Assembly (NCBI GenBank): GCA_947179155.2
Contig: OX359286.1
Span: 37,626,908 to 37,690,907, forward strand
DNA from: Hedera helix
Taxonomy: Eukaryota > Streptophyta > Magnoliopsida > Apiales > Araliaceae
Direction of reading: 5' to 3'
DNA: 64,000 bases
A program made the translations under genes and the position numbers. Below are positions 48,691 to 59,655 of this stretch, in pieces. How positions within the stretch are numbered: position 1 is the first letter of the stretch; each line of letters starts with the position of its first letter. The notes under the pieces are model-generated. The model searched no databases. It was not told the DNA's origin and saw only the letters and a program-made list of their open reading frames with translations.

Positions 48691-51275
48691 TGATACCAAT
48701 GTTGAAAAAATTCTTCGAAAATAAATTTTAATTTTTTTTTTGATAAAATAAGATCGTTTTCATAATTTTATATAAAATAATAAATATATATATCATGTAA
48801 CTAGAATACCAAATTATTATTTAGTATCTAGTTAAATTAATACATTTAAATTTTTTAACAATCTTTAGTATTTTCAAAATATTTTCTCTTATGATTTTAT
48901 GCTAAATCTGAAACACCTTCAAAGCACATTTTTTTTAAAAAAAAATTAAGTATTTTTTTCCTGAACTGAAAAAAAGAATAATTTTGTCTTTTACTCTAAT
49001 TGAATTTTTATTTTTTTATGTTTTTCATAAATAATATATTTAAATCAATATTGATCTATATTAGGCTACGAAGGTGATCTTAAGGATTCATTTTCTGACT
49101 AATATTAATTATAATTAATTCTATTAAATAATTATAATTATACTTCAGTCCATAAATTAATTAAAATAAATCATTTACTAATAAACTGTATATATTTTCT
49201 CTATAAACGAACATAAATATATTTTAGAATTAAAATAATCTCAATATATTTAAACTAATTTCATAAGTCTATAATTTATATTTATTTGATTATAAATTAA
49301 TTTAACAATTAAATAAATTCTTTTAATAATAAATATTAAAATACTCGCTCAAGATTCTATGATCAATAATAAATTATCTTATGAATTTTTTTATAGATGT
49401 TTTGATAATAACAATGTTCCTGATTTTAATTAAATATTTTAATCAACATTCCGAGGTATTAATTAATAAGATATAATTTCACTTATTGGAACATTAAATT
49501 AATATATATAACAATATTAAGTCCATTATTGTTTTAAAATTAAAAAAAAATCATAAATTAATATTTATGTGAAAATATTTTATAAATAAAATATTATCAC
49601 ATGATCCGTTTAACGCACACCGTTAATATACTGGTATTTTAATTAAAAGTCAAACTTCCATAATCAAGATAAATTATCTCTGTTAAAGTACTATAACCTA
49701 CATGATAATATTTCTAAATTATTATATGTTATAAACTATTATTTATTTGTTTATATATATTATATATAATTTTATTTTTTGTGTATAATATTTATTTATA
49801 CACATAAATCATAATATATATAATTTGAAAATTTATAAAAATAAATTAAATGACTATTTAATGAATAATGAATAATATATTTTTATTAATAAATAAATAT
49901 ATATAAATAAATAAATAAGATTTTTATAGCAAAAATCTAACAACGACGACAGTGTATAACTTGTGAACTATTATTTCATTGAAAAAGAAGGGGGGGAAAT
50001 GGATAAGGATTGAATAGAAATGATTGTGTTTAATTTTCGATATAAAGTGAAAGTGATGTCCCTCGCAACCCACCTTCTATAATGAGTGGGTTTGTGCCTA
50101 ATACCTGAATTCAATATGGAGGGCCCGAGGGTACAACTAATCTTAACTTATGTCGCCAATTTGCATGACAACTGAATGCATTATAGAAAATAAAAAATAG
50201 AGATTGTATTTAATATTATTATATCATTATTATTAAATTAAATATTTAAATAAATTAAAAAATAAATATATCCTTTAAATTGATTAATCTCGTAAATAAG
50301 ACTGTTTTTTGTTACATAAAGGAAGTAATAGACTTCCACAGAAGAATGATTAACTACCTATTTGATAAAAAAAAATTCCAAACTATCAAATATTTTGGCA
50401 TAAATTAATTGTATTTTTTTTTCATAAAGATGCTTAAATTATTGAACTGCTTAATTTGAAAATGTCGACAAGACAAAAGATTTTGCTGGAACATTGTATC
50501 TATCATGAAAATGGGCTGGGTACCAACTTGACAAAGTCAAACTATTCAAATCATGGAAAAAATTACATACATTATTTTTTATTAAAATACTCTTAAAGTG
50601 ATGGTTAAATTATTGTACTCCTTAATATATATATTTATGTATGTATGTGTATATATATATATATATATGTATGCATGCATGCATATATGTTCACGTCACA
50701 AGACAAAAACTTTGTGGAATCAGTTCTCATCGAGGAAAATTTAATCTCTCATTAGTAAATTACACTGATAGACATCTTCAATTTTACATGGATCCTTTAT
50801 ATTTTAAATAATTTACGTTGCACTCCTTGAATTTATCTTTTTAACAGATCCCTCCATACATAAATAATAAATATTCACGGGCACAAGCTATAAAAAATTA
50901 CACCAAGGCATTCCCAAAATTTATAAGCAAATCAAATACTAAAAACCCAACAACGACTCGCAACTCTCTAGACAACTGGGTCAGTGTTATTATTTTACAT
51001 ACAAGGAAAAGAAATGAAAAAGAACAAGCGAGGGGGACATAAACCTGACCTCAAAAGATCTGCCAAACGGCTACAACAAAACATGAAAAATATAATAAAT
51101 CGACTTCAGAAACATAAACTTGTGCCTAGTCAAGCTCAAGAGACCTTGAGCAAAAGTTCTTAATTATTAGTTTAGGTAGCACGCAGTTTAACCACACGGT
51201 CTTTTTCCTTATTGAGCAATCACCACTTCAGTCTTTATTTTTCGTGTTGCCTATTTTGTTTGGTAGCCACCCTCA

Positions 51276-54200
51276 CTACTTGGATTCTGTCAAGGTCAAG
51301 CTGAAGTCCCACAGTTTCTTGGCCAATTCTGCATCCTTAGCCATAGCGCTGGCTTCGGCTTTGTTGCAGTCCATAAAGTATTCACCGCTAACCCCTTCAA
51401 CTTGCGGGTTCAATGCCAAATAGCATGTAGTTGCTGCACCCTGTAACCAACATGGATGACATTAATTTATGAACAGATGATTACATTTATTCAAGTCGAT
51501 CCCTCAGTAAAGAACAAACCTGCGGGACACTTTTGACAAAATACTTTCCAAAGGTTTTAAACATCCCTGCAATTGAGCAAGGAATCAGGTCACTAAAATT
51601 GAACTACAAGTACTATGGATGCTACAGTTAGCAGAAACAAGCTACAACTAATACTGTTAATTAAGCTTAGCGGACATGGTTATAGCAAAATTAAAAGGCT
51701 CAAATACTTACAACCCATAACACCGAGGTTATTGACAATGTTAGTGGCAATAACTCCAGGATGAAGTGAATTTGCAGTTATATTTACTCCTGCTTCCTGA
51801 TCAATTTAGAAAGGCAAAAAGAAAAATAAACAAACAATATCATATTAGAAGCTAGCATGATAAATGAGAATAACTGAAGTGTTATTGCATGTTTATTGAT
51901 AGTTGATTAGACTAAACCCTTACCTTGAATTGCCTTGTAAGCTCAAGACAGTGCAATGTATTACATAGCTTTGACTGTCCATAAGCAGCGTTGCCGTTGT
52001 AACTGGAAATTGTGATAAGAAATAAAAGAACACAGTTAAACTTAGATGGACTATGCAAAAACATCAAAAACTTGCAAATAGGCTTTAGATAATTAAAGCC
52101 AAAAATTAATATACAACGTGTAGATTAAACACAATTTAAAAAGGGAAAATATAAGAACAACTATGTTTCATCTGTTTCTTAAAGAAAAGCTTACTTTTAC
52201 TTTATTATTTACGCTCATCTCCTTGCAGCTACAATAATGTATGTTTTACATAGACAAACAAATGGGACCGTACAAATGTATATGTAAATGCATATATACC
52301 TTGATTCATCATTAATTTTGTCAAAAAGAATTCCTTCTTTGTACCCATACTTGTGTATCTCTGATCCTATGTTAACAATTCTTCCTTCTTTCTTGCTTTC
52401 AAGTGCTGTGTTTTTCATTGTCTCCAGCAGAAGATTTGTCAAAAGAAACGGACCTGAGAAGTAAGAAATCTTCTTATATATGAACAAAAGATGTAACCAA
52501 TCTAAGAGTAGTATTTCGACTCAGGAGCTGAAATGAAAACATTTCAAGAGAACAAAGAAACTTTTTAAAAGATACCACAGATACAAATAAAAATAAAAGT
52601 AAAAAGAAGAAGATGAAGATGATGATTATATGACATTGAAGCAATATTTCACTAGTAATAAAAATTCTTTAGCCAAAAAGCAGGACCATAATTATGGCCA
52701 ATCAGTTTAGACACAGGGATAAGAGCAATTTTGTATTTCCAACGCAACAAAATTAAGAAGTTCCCACCATGTTGATTGGAAAGTATTTAAATTAAAAGAA
52801 AGGTAAGCAAAGTGATATGAAAGTTACTAGCTTAATGATATCGTAGTGTGCAGATGGATGGTAATAGAGGATGTATAGGAGAAAGAATACATTTTGAAGA
52901 AGCCTCACTAAGTTATTATTCTATGGAAAGAGGGAGTAACAGAAAATGAAACCTACCAAAAAATGAACTTTTGAAATGTTTGAAACATTAGAACCCAGTA
53001 ATGATTAATTTTTTAGCACACAAACTTAAATATTTGAAAACATAAAAACAAACAATTTCAAAGTAAACTACCTATATGGTTAACTGCAAATTGTTGTTCT
53101 ATGTTGTCTTTGGACAGTGTGAATGGAGGTGCCATAATCCCTGCATTGTTACTGTCAACACAAAAGACAGCATTTCAGTTCTAATTCCAACTTAAATTAG
53201 TGGAGGTAGATCAGAGCTTTACGATTTGGTTATTTATATTGACGGGAATTAACACCTAGAAGATAGTATTGCATACAAACATTATCTTACATGAGAAGGT
53301 TCAAGTGAAGCCCGGAGGAAACATATTCCTTGGCAAATTTCCTTATGGATTCCTGTGAGTTGAGATCAATTTCCATGACATCAATTTTAGCACGGGGGAT
53401 TTCATTGAGTATTTCCTCTTTGACTTTTGTACCAGCTTTAACATTTCTCACTCCCATAATTACATGCACACCACGCAAGGCAAGTACACGTGCAGCCTCT
53501 ATTCCAATACCATTTGATGCTCCTGAAATTATACAGAGTGTAATTAAGCACTTCTCTCAAGTAATTAAGTACTGAGGTATGCAATAGCACAAATCCCAGT
53601 ACGAGCTCAACATGAGAGTAATTATCCCAGTCCTCTCGGCATACATCACTATTAAAATGCCAAAGTAAAGGGAAATAAAAAATAAAAATCTTCCACCAGA
53701 TAATGGCCGCTATGCTTTTTTTTTTTATAAATTAAATTATATTGTATAACGTGGTATGCCTTGAACTTGAAGGGAGTCAAAAGAGATTTCAAAGTAACAA
53801 AAGCATGTTAAGTCTTTATCTTGAGAAACAACAGAAGCTTAAAGCATTGAAAAGCTACAATCCAAACATATTCAAAGAGTTCAGGAACTTCATCAACGGT
53901 TCCAATTTCCAAAAAGGAATGCAGGCCCATCCGTAAGATAAAGTGGACCAATCAAGTTTCTGCTGCTAGTACTTGCAAAACCTAAAGAAACAATCAACAG
54001 GAAGCACTAAAATTTGAATGGGTTAAGAGTCGATACTATTTTTGGAAATAAATTTTGAATACCAAATACTTACATGAATCCACATAAATGAATATTTTCT
54101 TAAGTAGCACCACTAATAACTAAGGCTCAAAATTTACATTTCTTAAGGTTTGAAATTCCTTTTGTTTGTAAATTATAACCCCTCAACTGAGACCTGCCTG

Positions 54201-55199
54201 AACCATAAACCTTAAACAATCCAACTATTTTGATTCTGATGATTAGCAAACACCAAATGGTTTTACTAATTTTCATCTAAATAATAGAGAATAACAACCC
54301 GTGGAATTGATCAAACTAATCCCAGATAAGTCTATCTTTTTATCTGGAATCGTGGTTATACCAAAATACTGGAATCCTAGTTATAGAGAATAACCACCCA
54401 TGGAATTGATCAAACTAATCCCAGATAAGTCTATCTTTTATCTGGAATCGTGGTTATACCAAAATACTGGAATCCTAGTTATACCCAAGTACTCGTAAAT
54501 ACATATCGAAAATATTCTTAACTTAGTTTCACATGCCTTTTGATCATATAGTATACTAGACGGCACCCGTGCCTACGGCACTGGACCACTGTCCGCCTGT
54601 TGAAACACGGAAAGGAGAAGGAGAAGGAGAATGAGAAGAATGAAGAATGTAGAATGTAGAAGAGAGAGGGATATTAAGCTAATGAACGGTTAGATTTGTG
54701 TTAAACTTTGAATGGTCCAGATGATTTAATAAATTAGGGGAAAATTCAAAATGCTTTGCATTTTGTTATATAAGATTTTACACACTCATTCTCAATCTTA
54801 TTATCATCTTATGCAATAATAAGATGGCATGGAAAAAGTAATCTAGATTCGTTACATCCAAAACTCCATAGACATACCACGTTTAAATAAACATGTGGGC
54901 ACACAAAATCTTCAAACTTCTTCACAATTCTAGCCGTGATCTTATATTCATGTCTAAATACGAAAAATGACAGAATAACAACAATTCATAGCATAAGATA
55001 GAGAATCGAAACAAACCCATCACAGAACAATGAAAAATATATGCAAAGAAAGAAGAGAGGAGGCAGCAGCAGGGCATATGAGAAAAAGAAGACCTGTAAC
55101 AATGGCAGTGAGACCAGATCCATCAATTCCTTGGGTAACTTCCTCAGCAGTGGAACTAGCTGAGAACCCAGATGCACCATTTCTTGAAAAAGGCCACAT
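51276..55199 (-). CDS. SDR3: TIC32-like short-chain dehydrogenase with an extra intron
   Basis: Exons in reading order: 55094-55199, 53291-53522, 53072-53151, 52300-52453, 51924-52002, 51712-51796, 51520-51566, 51276-51440; 948 nt, 315 aa. The N-terminus MWPFSRNGASGFSASSTAEE is, from memory, closer to pea TIC32 than those of SDR1 and SDR2, so this copy is the best TIC32 candidate of the four (inference). Motifs: TGASNGIG, NNAG, YGQSK. The exon that is 234 nt in SDR1, SDR2 and SDR4 is divided here into 80 and 154 nt by an intron at 52454-53071, within NHI|GPFLLTN; both splice sites are good (ATAG|GTAGTT, TTCTCAG|GT). Intron 1 carries a Helitron and a 99-bp duplication. Substrate unknown. Confidence 0.9.
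54284..54481. repeat. 99-bp tandem duplication in SDR3 intron 1
   Basis: Copies at 54284-54382 and 54383-54481 are nearly identical, starting ATAGAGAATAAC and ending GGAATCCTAGTT. Each contains an internal hairpin, CCAGATAA...TTATCTGG. Confidence 0.9.
54556..54775 (-). mobile_element. Non-autonomous Helitron, 220 bp
   Basis: Read on the minus strand it begins TCTTATATAACAAAATGC and ends with hairpin GTGCC-GTA-GGCAC, 9 nt, then CTAG. Flanking bases are A before TC and T after CTAG, exactly the A|T target preference of Helitrons; there are no terminal inverted repeats and no target duplication. It has no coding capacity and lies in SDR3 intron 1. Confidence 0.85.
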
Positions 55200-55345
55200 A
55201 GTTTCTAGGATCGATCAAATCACCACAAGCAAGGAAATTGGAACACTTTTTTTGTTTCTGATTGGGGAAAATGATTTTGAAGGAGTAGCAATTTTAGGTG
55301 AAAGACTCGTTAATTCAATGGGACGTTGAAGAAAGTGAACATGAA

Positions 55346-55382
<37 letters not shown>

Positions 55383-56338
55383 GGAATTGCGCGACAAATT
55401 TGCGACAAATTTACGTGATTAAATGATGTTGATTGCTATTAGTATTATAGACAGGGAAGCTTCGTAGATGCTGCAACGGTAGCCATCAAGTACGGTCAAC
55501 GGAGAGGAGTTGTTTTATTTTATGGATTGAGTTTTGGTTTCTAGAAGATTTCCAATTTTGTATCGTCAACTTTCCTTTGACTTTTTGCATTATCCCATTA
55601 TTATTATTATTATTCCAATAACTTAATTATTATCCGTTTAAACGCTTTAATTTATCAATTCTCCCATCTTTTTAATGGTGGGTTCATCTCTATAATTCAA
55701 ATTTGTTAAGAATTATAAAATAATAAATTTTATAATCAATAATTTTTTTAAAATAACTTATAATATCATCACTTTATTTATTAAAAATTAAATAAATATA
55801 TATTAATTTTAAGTTTAAAAATAACTAGTCATATTAAAAAGGTCAATAATAAACTTGACATGAAATAAAGTGTATAAATAAAAAATTCTCAACTTTAATA
55901 CTTGCTAAATCTGTCTAGTAATAGAGTATAAATAATAATAATTATTATTATCATATATCATTATATCTTCTAGAAAAAATCAATACATAATTACTATAAA
56001 TTACTTTAACACGACAGAAATAACATACCATATCACAATTACTTAGAACTTCAAAAATTTCAAGTAAAACCAATTATAAAGCAAACATGATTTATCATTA
56101 AATCCGGCCATATTGGAAATTGTACAAGAAGTTAAAAAGAAAAATAAAATTACCCAACAAACCGCCAATCCCATAGCAAGTATAAGTGCTCCAAGGAGAT
56201 CATTGCCGCAATGAAATCTAAAATTACAGACTTACGTCGATTCATTATCACTGAGCTAACTCCTTCAAAATATGGTATAAATATGTCAAACACAATGACA
56301 CAACATTAAGAAGCCTCCAAAGGAATTTCAATGGAAAA
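55200..56338. other. Intergenic region between SDR3 and SDR4
   Basis: It holds the SDR3 promoter side, an (AT)n tract at 55352-55380, AT-rich sequence without genes, and the SDR4 3' UTR near 56200-56338. Confidence 0.6.
55352..55380. repeat. (AT)n microsatellite near the SDR3 promoter
   Basis: About 29 bp of AT dinucleotides about 150 bp upstream of the SDR3 start codon; could overlap the core promoter. Confidence 0.9.
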
Positions 56339-59300
56339 CTACTTGGGCTCAGTCAAGGTCAAGCTGAAATCCCAGAGTTTCTTGGCCAATTCAGGATCCT
56401 TAGCCATGGGACTGGTAGCATTGGGACCTTTTTTGTTATTGCCCGTGAAATATTCGCCACTAACACCTTTAACTTTGGGATTCAATGACACATAGCACGT
56501 GGTTGATGCGCCCTATAACCAAAACCAAATTGGATAACACTAATTATTTGTGAGCTATTTATCCTCATAATTTAAATTATAGATTGACAATTGGAAATTG
56601 GAAATTGAAAATAAAATAGTAGGCGAGAAAAAAAAAATTACCTGATGAACATTTTTAAACACAATTTTTCCAACAACATTCATGAACTCTGCAATTGAGC
56701 AATTAGGAACCAGGTCTTAGCATCAATTCACAAGCATTAATAATTAGGAATTAATATATGTGCGTGTATATATATATATAAACCCCAAGAGGTTGCTCTA
56801 TGCTCTAGTGGTGAAGGAGAACTGCTCCCTTCCTTGATTTTCGGTGGCCGATGTGGGGGTTGCGCCCTTCAGATTGCCCAGGAAGAAATTTAATCAAGGT
56901 TGACGTATAATTTGGCCCGAAGATATTCTTAATGTTCAAACAAAAAAAATTGGATATATATATATATATATATTTGAGATTAAAGGTAAATTAATTGCTC
57001 AAATAGTAGTACTTACTACCAACAGTGCCGAGGTTATTCATAATATTGGTGGCAACAATTCCAGGATGAAGTGAATTTGCAGTTATATTAGCTCCTTCCT
57101 CCTAACGATGATCAATTGAGCCAACCAACATTGAGTAATATTGTTGTTATAATAATACTAGATTATTATTTAGTAGACTTTGAATTATAAGATTAATTTA
57201 AAATTAATCATGTTATACCTTCAAGCGCCTTGAAAGTTCAAGAGTGTGCAAAATGGTACAAAGCTTCGACTGTCCATAAGCATCGTTGGCATTGTAACTG
57301 GAAATTAATTATTATTAAAAATCAAATAAAACATGCAGTTATTAGTTAGTTATTTAGTAAGCTTGTAATTAATTTTGCTAATACTAAGTTTATTTTTCCT
57401 TAATTAAGGCAATTAAAAAATTAGTGTCGGTAATGCTAGCTAATGATACATGTATGTATGTATACCTAACTTCATCATTGATTTTGTCAAAACGGATTCC
57501 TTCTTTGTACCCATAAGCATGGAGCGCTGATCCAACACTGACAATTCTTCCTTCTATCCCGCTTTCGCTGGCCGTCTTTTTCATGGTGTCCAACAAAAGA
57601 TTTGTCAAAAGAAATGGACCCAAATGGTTCACTGCAAATTGCTGCTCTATTTTGTCTTCCGAAAGCGTAAACGGTGGGGCATTAATTCCAGCATTGTTAC
57701 TACAAAGACAATAAATTATATAAGAACTGTCTGTCCGTAAAATTATTAGTTTACAGTTTTCTGTCGTAGCATGTCGATTCGTATTGCTTGGCAAAAAATT
57801 AAAATGAAAAAAGAAATAAAAGTGATACTAGTAGTAGTGCTAGGTATGGAAATACTAGAGTTTTCTTACACGAGGATGTTGAGTGGAAGAGCTAAGGAGA
57901 TATATTCCTGGGCAAATTTCCTAATGGAAGCCTGTGAGTTGAGGTCTACTGCCATTACATCAATCTTGGCATCGGCCATTTTTTTGAGCAGTTCTTCTTT
58001 AACCTTTTCACCAGCTTTCACATTTCTCACTGCCATGATTACATGTACACCGCGCAATGCAAGTACGCGTGCAGTCTCTAAGCCAATCCCATTTGTTGAT
58101 CCTAAATTTATTAAATAATTAATTATACATACACAAGTAATAGCATAATTAATTAGGCCACAAATGAAAACAAAACAAACAAAAAAATAATGCAAGCATG
58201 GGTGTAGGGAGGGATCCAGGAAGGGTCTACTGGGGTTTATAGACCTAGATGGCTAGACCCCATATAAATTTCAAAACTTTTGTGTAGCAAGGACGTAATT
58301 GACGTTTATCAAACTTTAGGGGTCTAACCGAAAAACTTATAAAATTTGGAGGTCCAATCAGAGTATATTGAATTTTCAAAAGCCCTACAATTTTAAAAAT
58401 TATATTTATGTTTTAATTTCATTTTCTCTTAATAAATGATTCTCTTATTTACTTTATTCTATACTTCTTTTTCTTATTCCTGTACACGTAAAGAAAATTA
58501 CATATTAATCCATCCGTCTCAAATTATAAAATTATTATTGATTTTTTAAAAGTTAATTTCAATATTTTCAAATTTAAAATTGGCATCGATTTATTTAGCT
58601 TATATCAATACAATTATGAATATCATAAATTATCTAAAAAATATTATTAGTTATAAGATTTATTGTTTTCAAAACTTAATGAATCATATTAATTTTAAAT
58701 TTAAAACTGTTTCAAGCTGACTTTTAGAAAGTTAATATTTATCTTATAATTTAAAACGAAAAGAATATATTTTATCATTTCTTTCTCATAAATTATTAGA
58801 ATTTATTATATGAACATTTTAACATGCAAGGAAGTTTTCATCTAATATATATATGTTTAGAAAAAGTTTATGTTCTGAAAAAGTAAATAATTGTTATATG
58901 AAGCTTCCATTGAATAAAATCTGTGCATCTTGTCTTTTTCTCAAAAAAAGTTACTTATTTTGGTATTAATAAAAGGGTAATTTTTAGTCTAAAGTGATAT
59001 GACATTATTATATTAATTGAGTAAATCTTTTGTAATTTGTTAGCTATATCAATCATAAAATACAGCTTTTTTATCTATATTATTTTAGATACATTTAAAA
59101 CTAAAAAAGTCGAGACTTATAGCATTATTTAGTATATACAATGTACTCAAATTTGTTAGCGTCCTACTATATTTTGTAACAAATCTATATCAAATTAGAT
59201 AACCACGCTTAATAGATATTTCTTTAAAAGATTATCATTTATATTTATTTACGTAACTGACAATTTCATTTTTCAATTTATTATCACATACTAAACTAAA

Positions 59301-59655
59301 CCGGTTTATATTGCTATGTTAGAAAAATAAATCGTTTAAAATTTTGAGTATCGTTAGAACAATTATAAAAATATCGCTAAATATTTATTCGCTGTAATAA
59401 TATTAATTTTTCTTCAAAAATATCAACAAACTAAGCTAAACAAAACATTAAACAAATTTTGCAAAAATGTCGTACACTTTTTTTGTGAAACTGGGAAGTA
59501 CTATACTAGGAAAGAAGATGAGAGGGGGAGAGGGGAGAGGAAAGAAAACCTGTAACAATGGCGGTGAGGCATTTCCCATCAACTCCTTTGGTAACCTCCT
59601 CAGCAGTGTTATTAGAGGAGAAGCCAGATTTTCCTTTGATTCCAAAAATCCACAT
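56339..59655 (-). CDS. SDR4: TIC32/retinol-dehydrogenase-like short-chain dehydrogenase
   Basis: Exons in reading order: 59550-59655, 57870-58101, 57466-57699, 57219-57297, 57017-57101, 56642-56688, 56339-56512; 957 nt, 318 aa. The N-terminus is MWIFGIKGKSGFSSNNTAEE; the cofactor loop reads TGSTNGIG, so the Ala-Ser of the other copies is Ser-Thr. NNAG and YGQSK are kept. The last exon is 174 nt rather than 165 because of a 3-residue insertion near NKKGPNATSPMAK. It is the most diverged copy: KMADAKIDVMAVDLNSQ, GSALHAYGYKEG, LTEPK end. Intron 1 is 1.45 kb and intron 5 contains a SINE-like insertion. Substrate unknown. Confidence 0.91.
56781..56952 (+). mobile_element. SINE-like element in SDR4 intron 5
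   Basis: It starts near AACCCCAAGAGGTTGCTCTA and has GCTCTAGTGG, which resembles a tRNA-derived A box. A degenerate B-box-like GGGGGTTGCGCCC is 70 nt downstream, and the element ends in an A-run (CAAACAAAAAAAATT). Both flanks are TA repeats, so the target duplication cannot be defined. Confidence 0.5.

Larger units (their letters stand above)
46149..51275. other. Intergenic region between SDR2 and SDR3
   Basis: The SDR2 promoter is at the left. Then come a foldback at 46882-46996, a hAT-type element at 47070-47720, a TA tract at 48628-48662 directly followed by a possible SDR relic (48662-48690), and about 2 kb of AT-rich sequence with nothing recognisable. The SDR3 3' UTR is at the right end. 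Confidence 0.6.

Noticed and set aside
54284..54481. Direct repeats considered as a CRISPR array
   Set aside because: Only two long adjacent units with no spacers, in a plant intron; not CRISPR.
58201..58400. Possible transposon end (GGATCCAGGAAGGGTCTACTG) in SDR4 intron 1
   Set aside because: It looks like a common plant repeat, but no matching second terminus or duplication was located.
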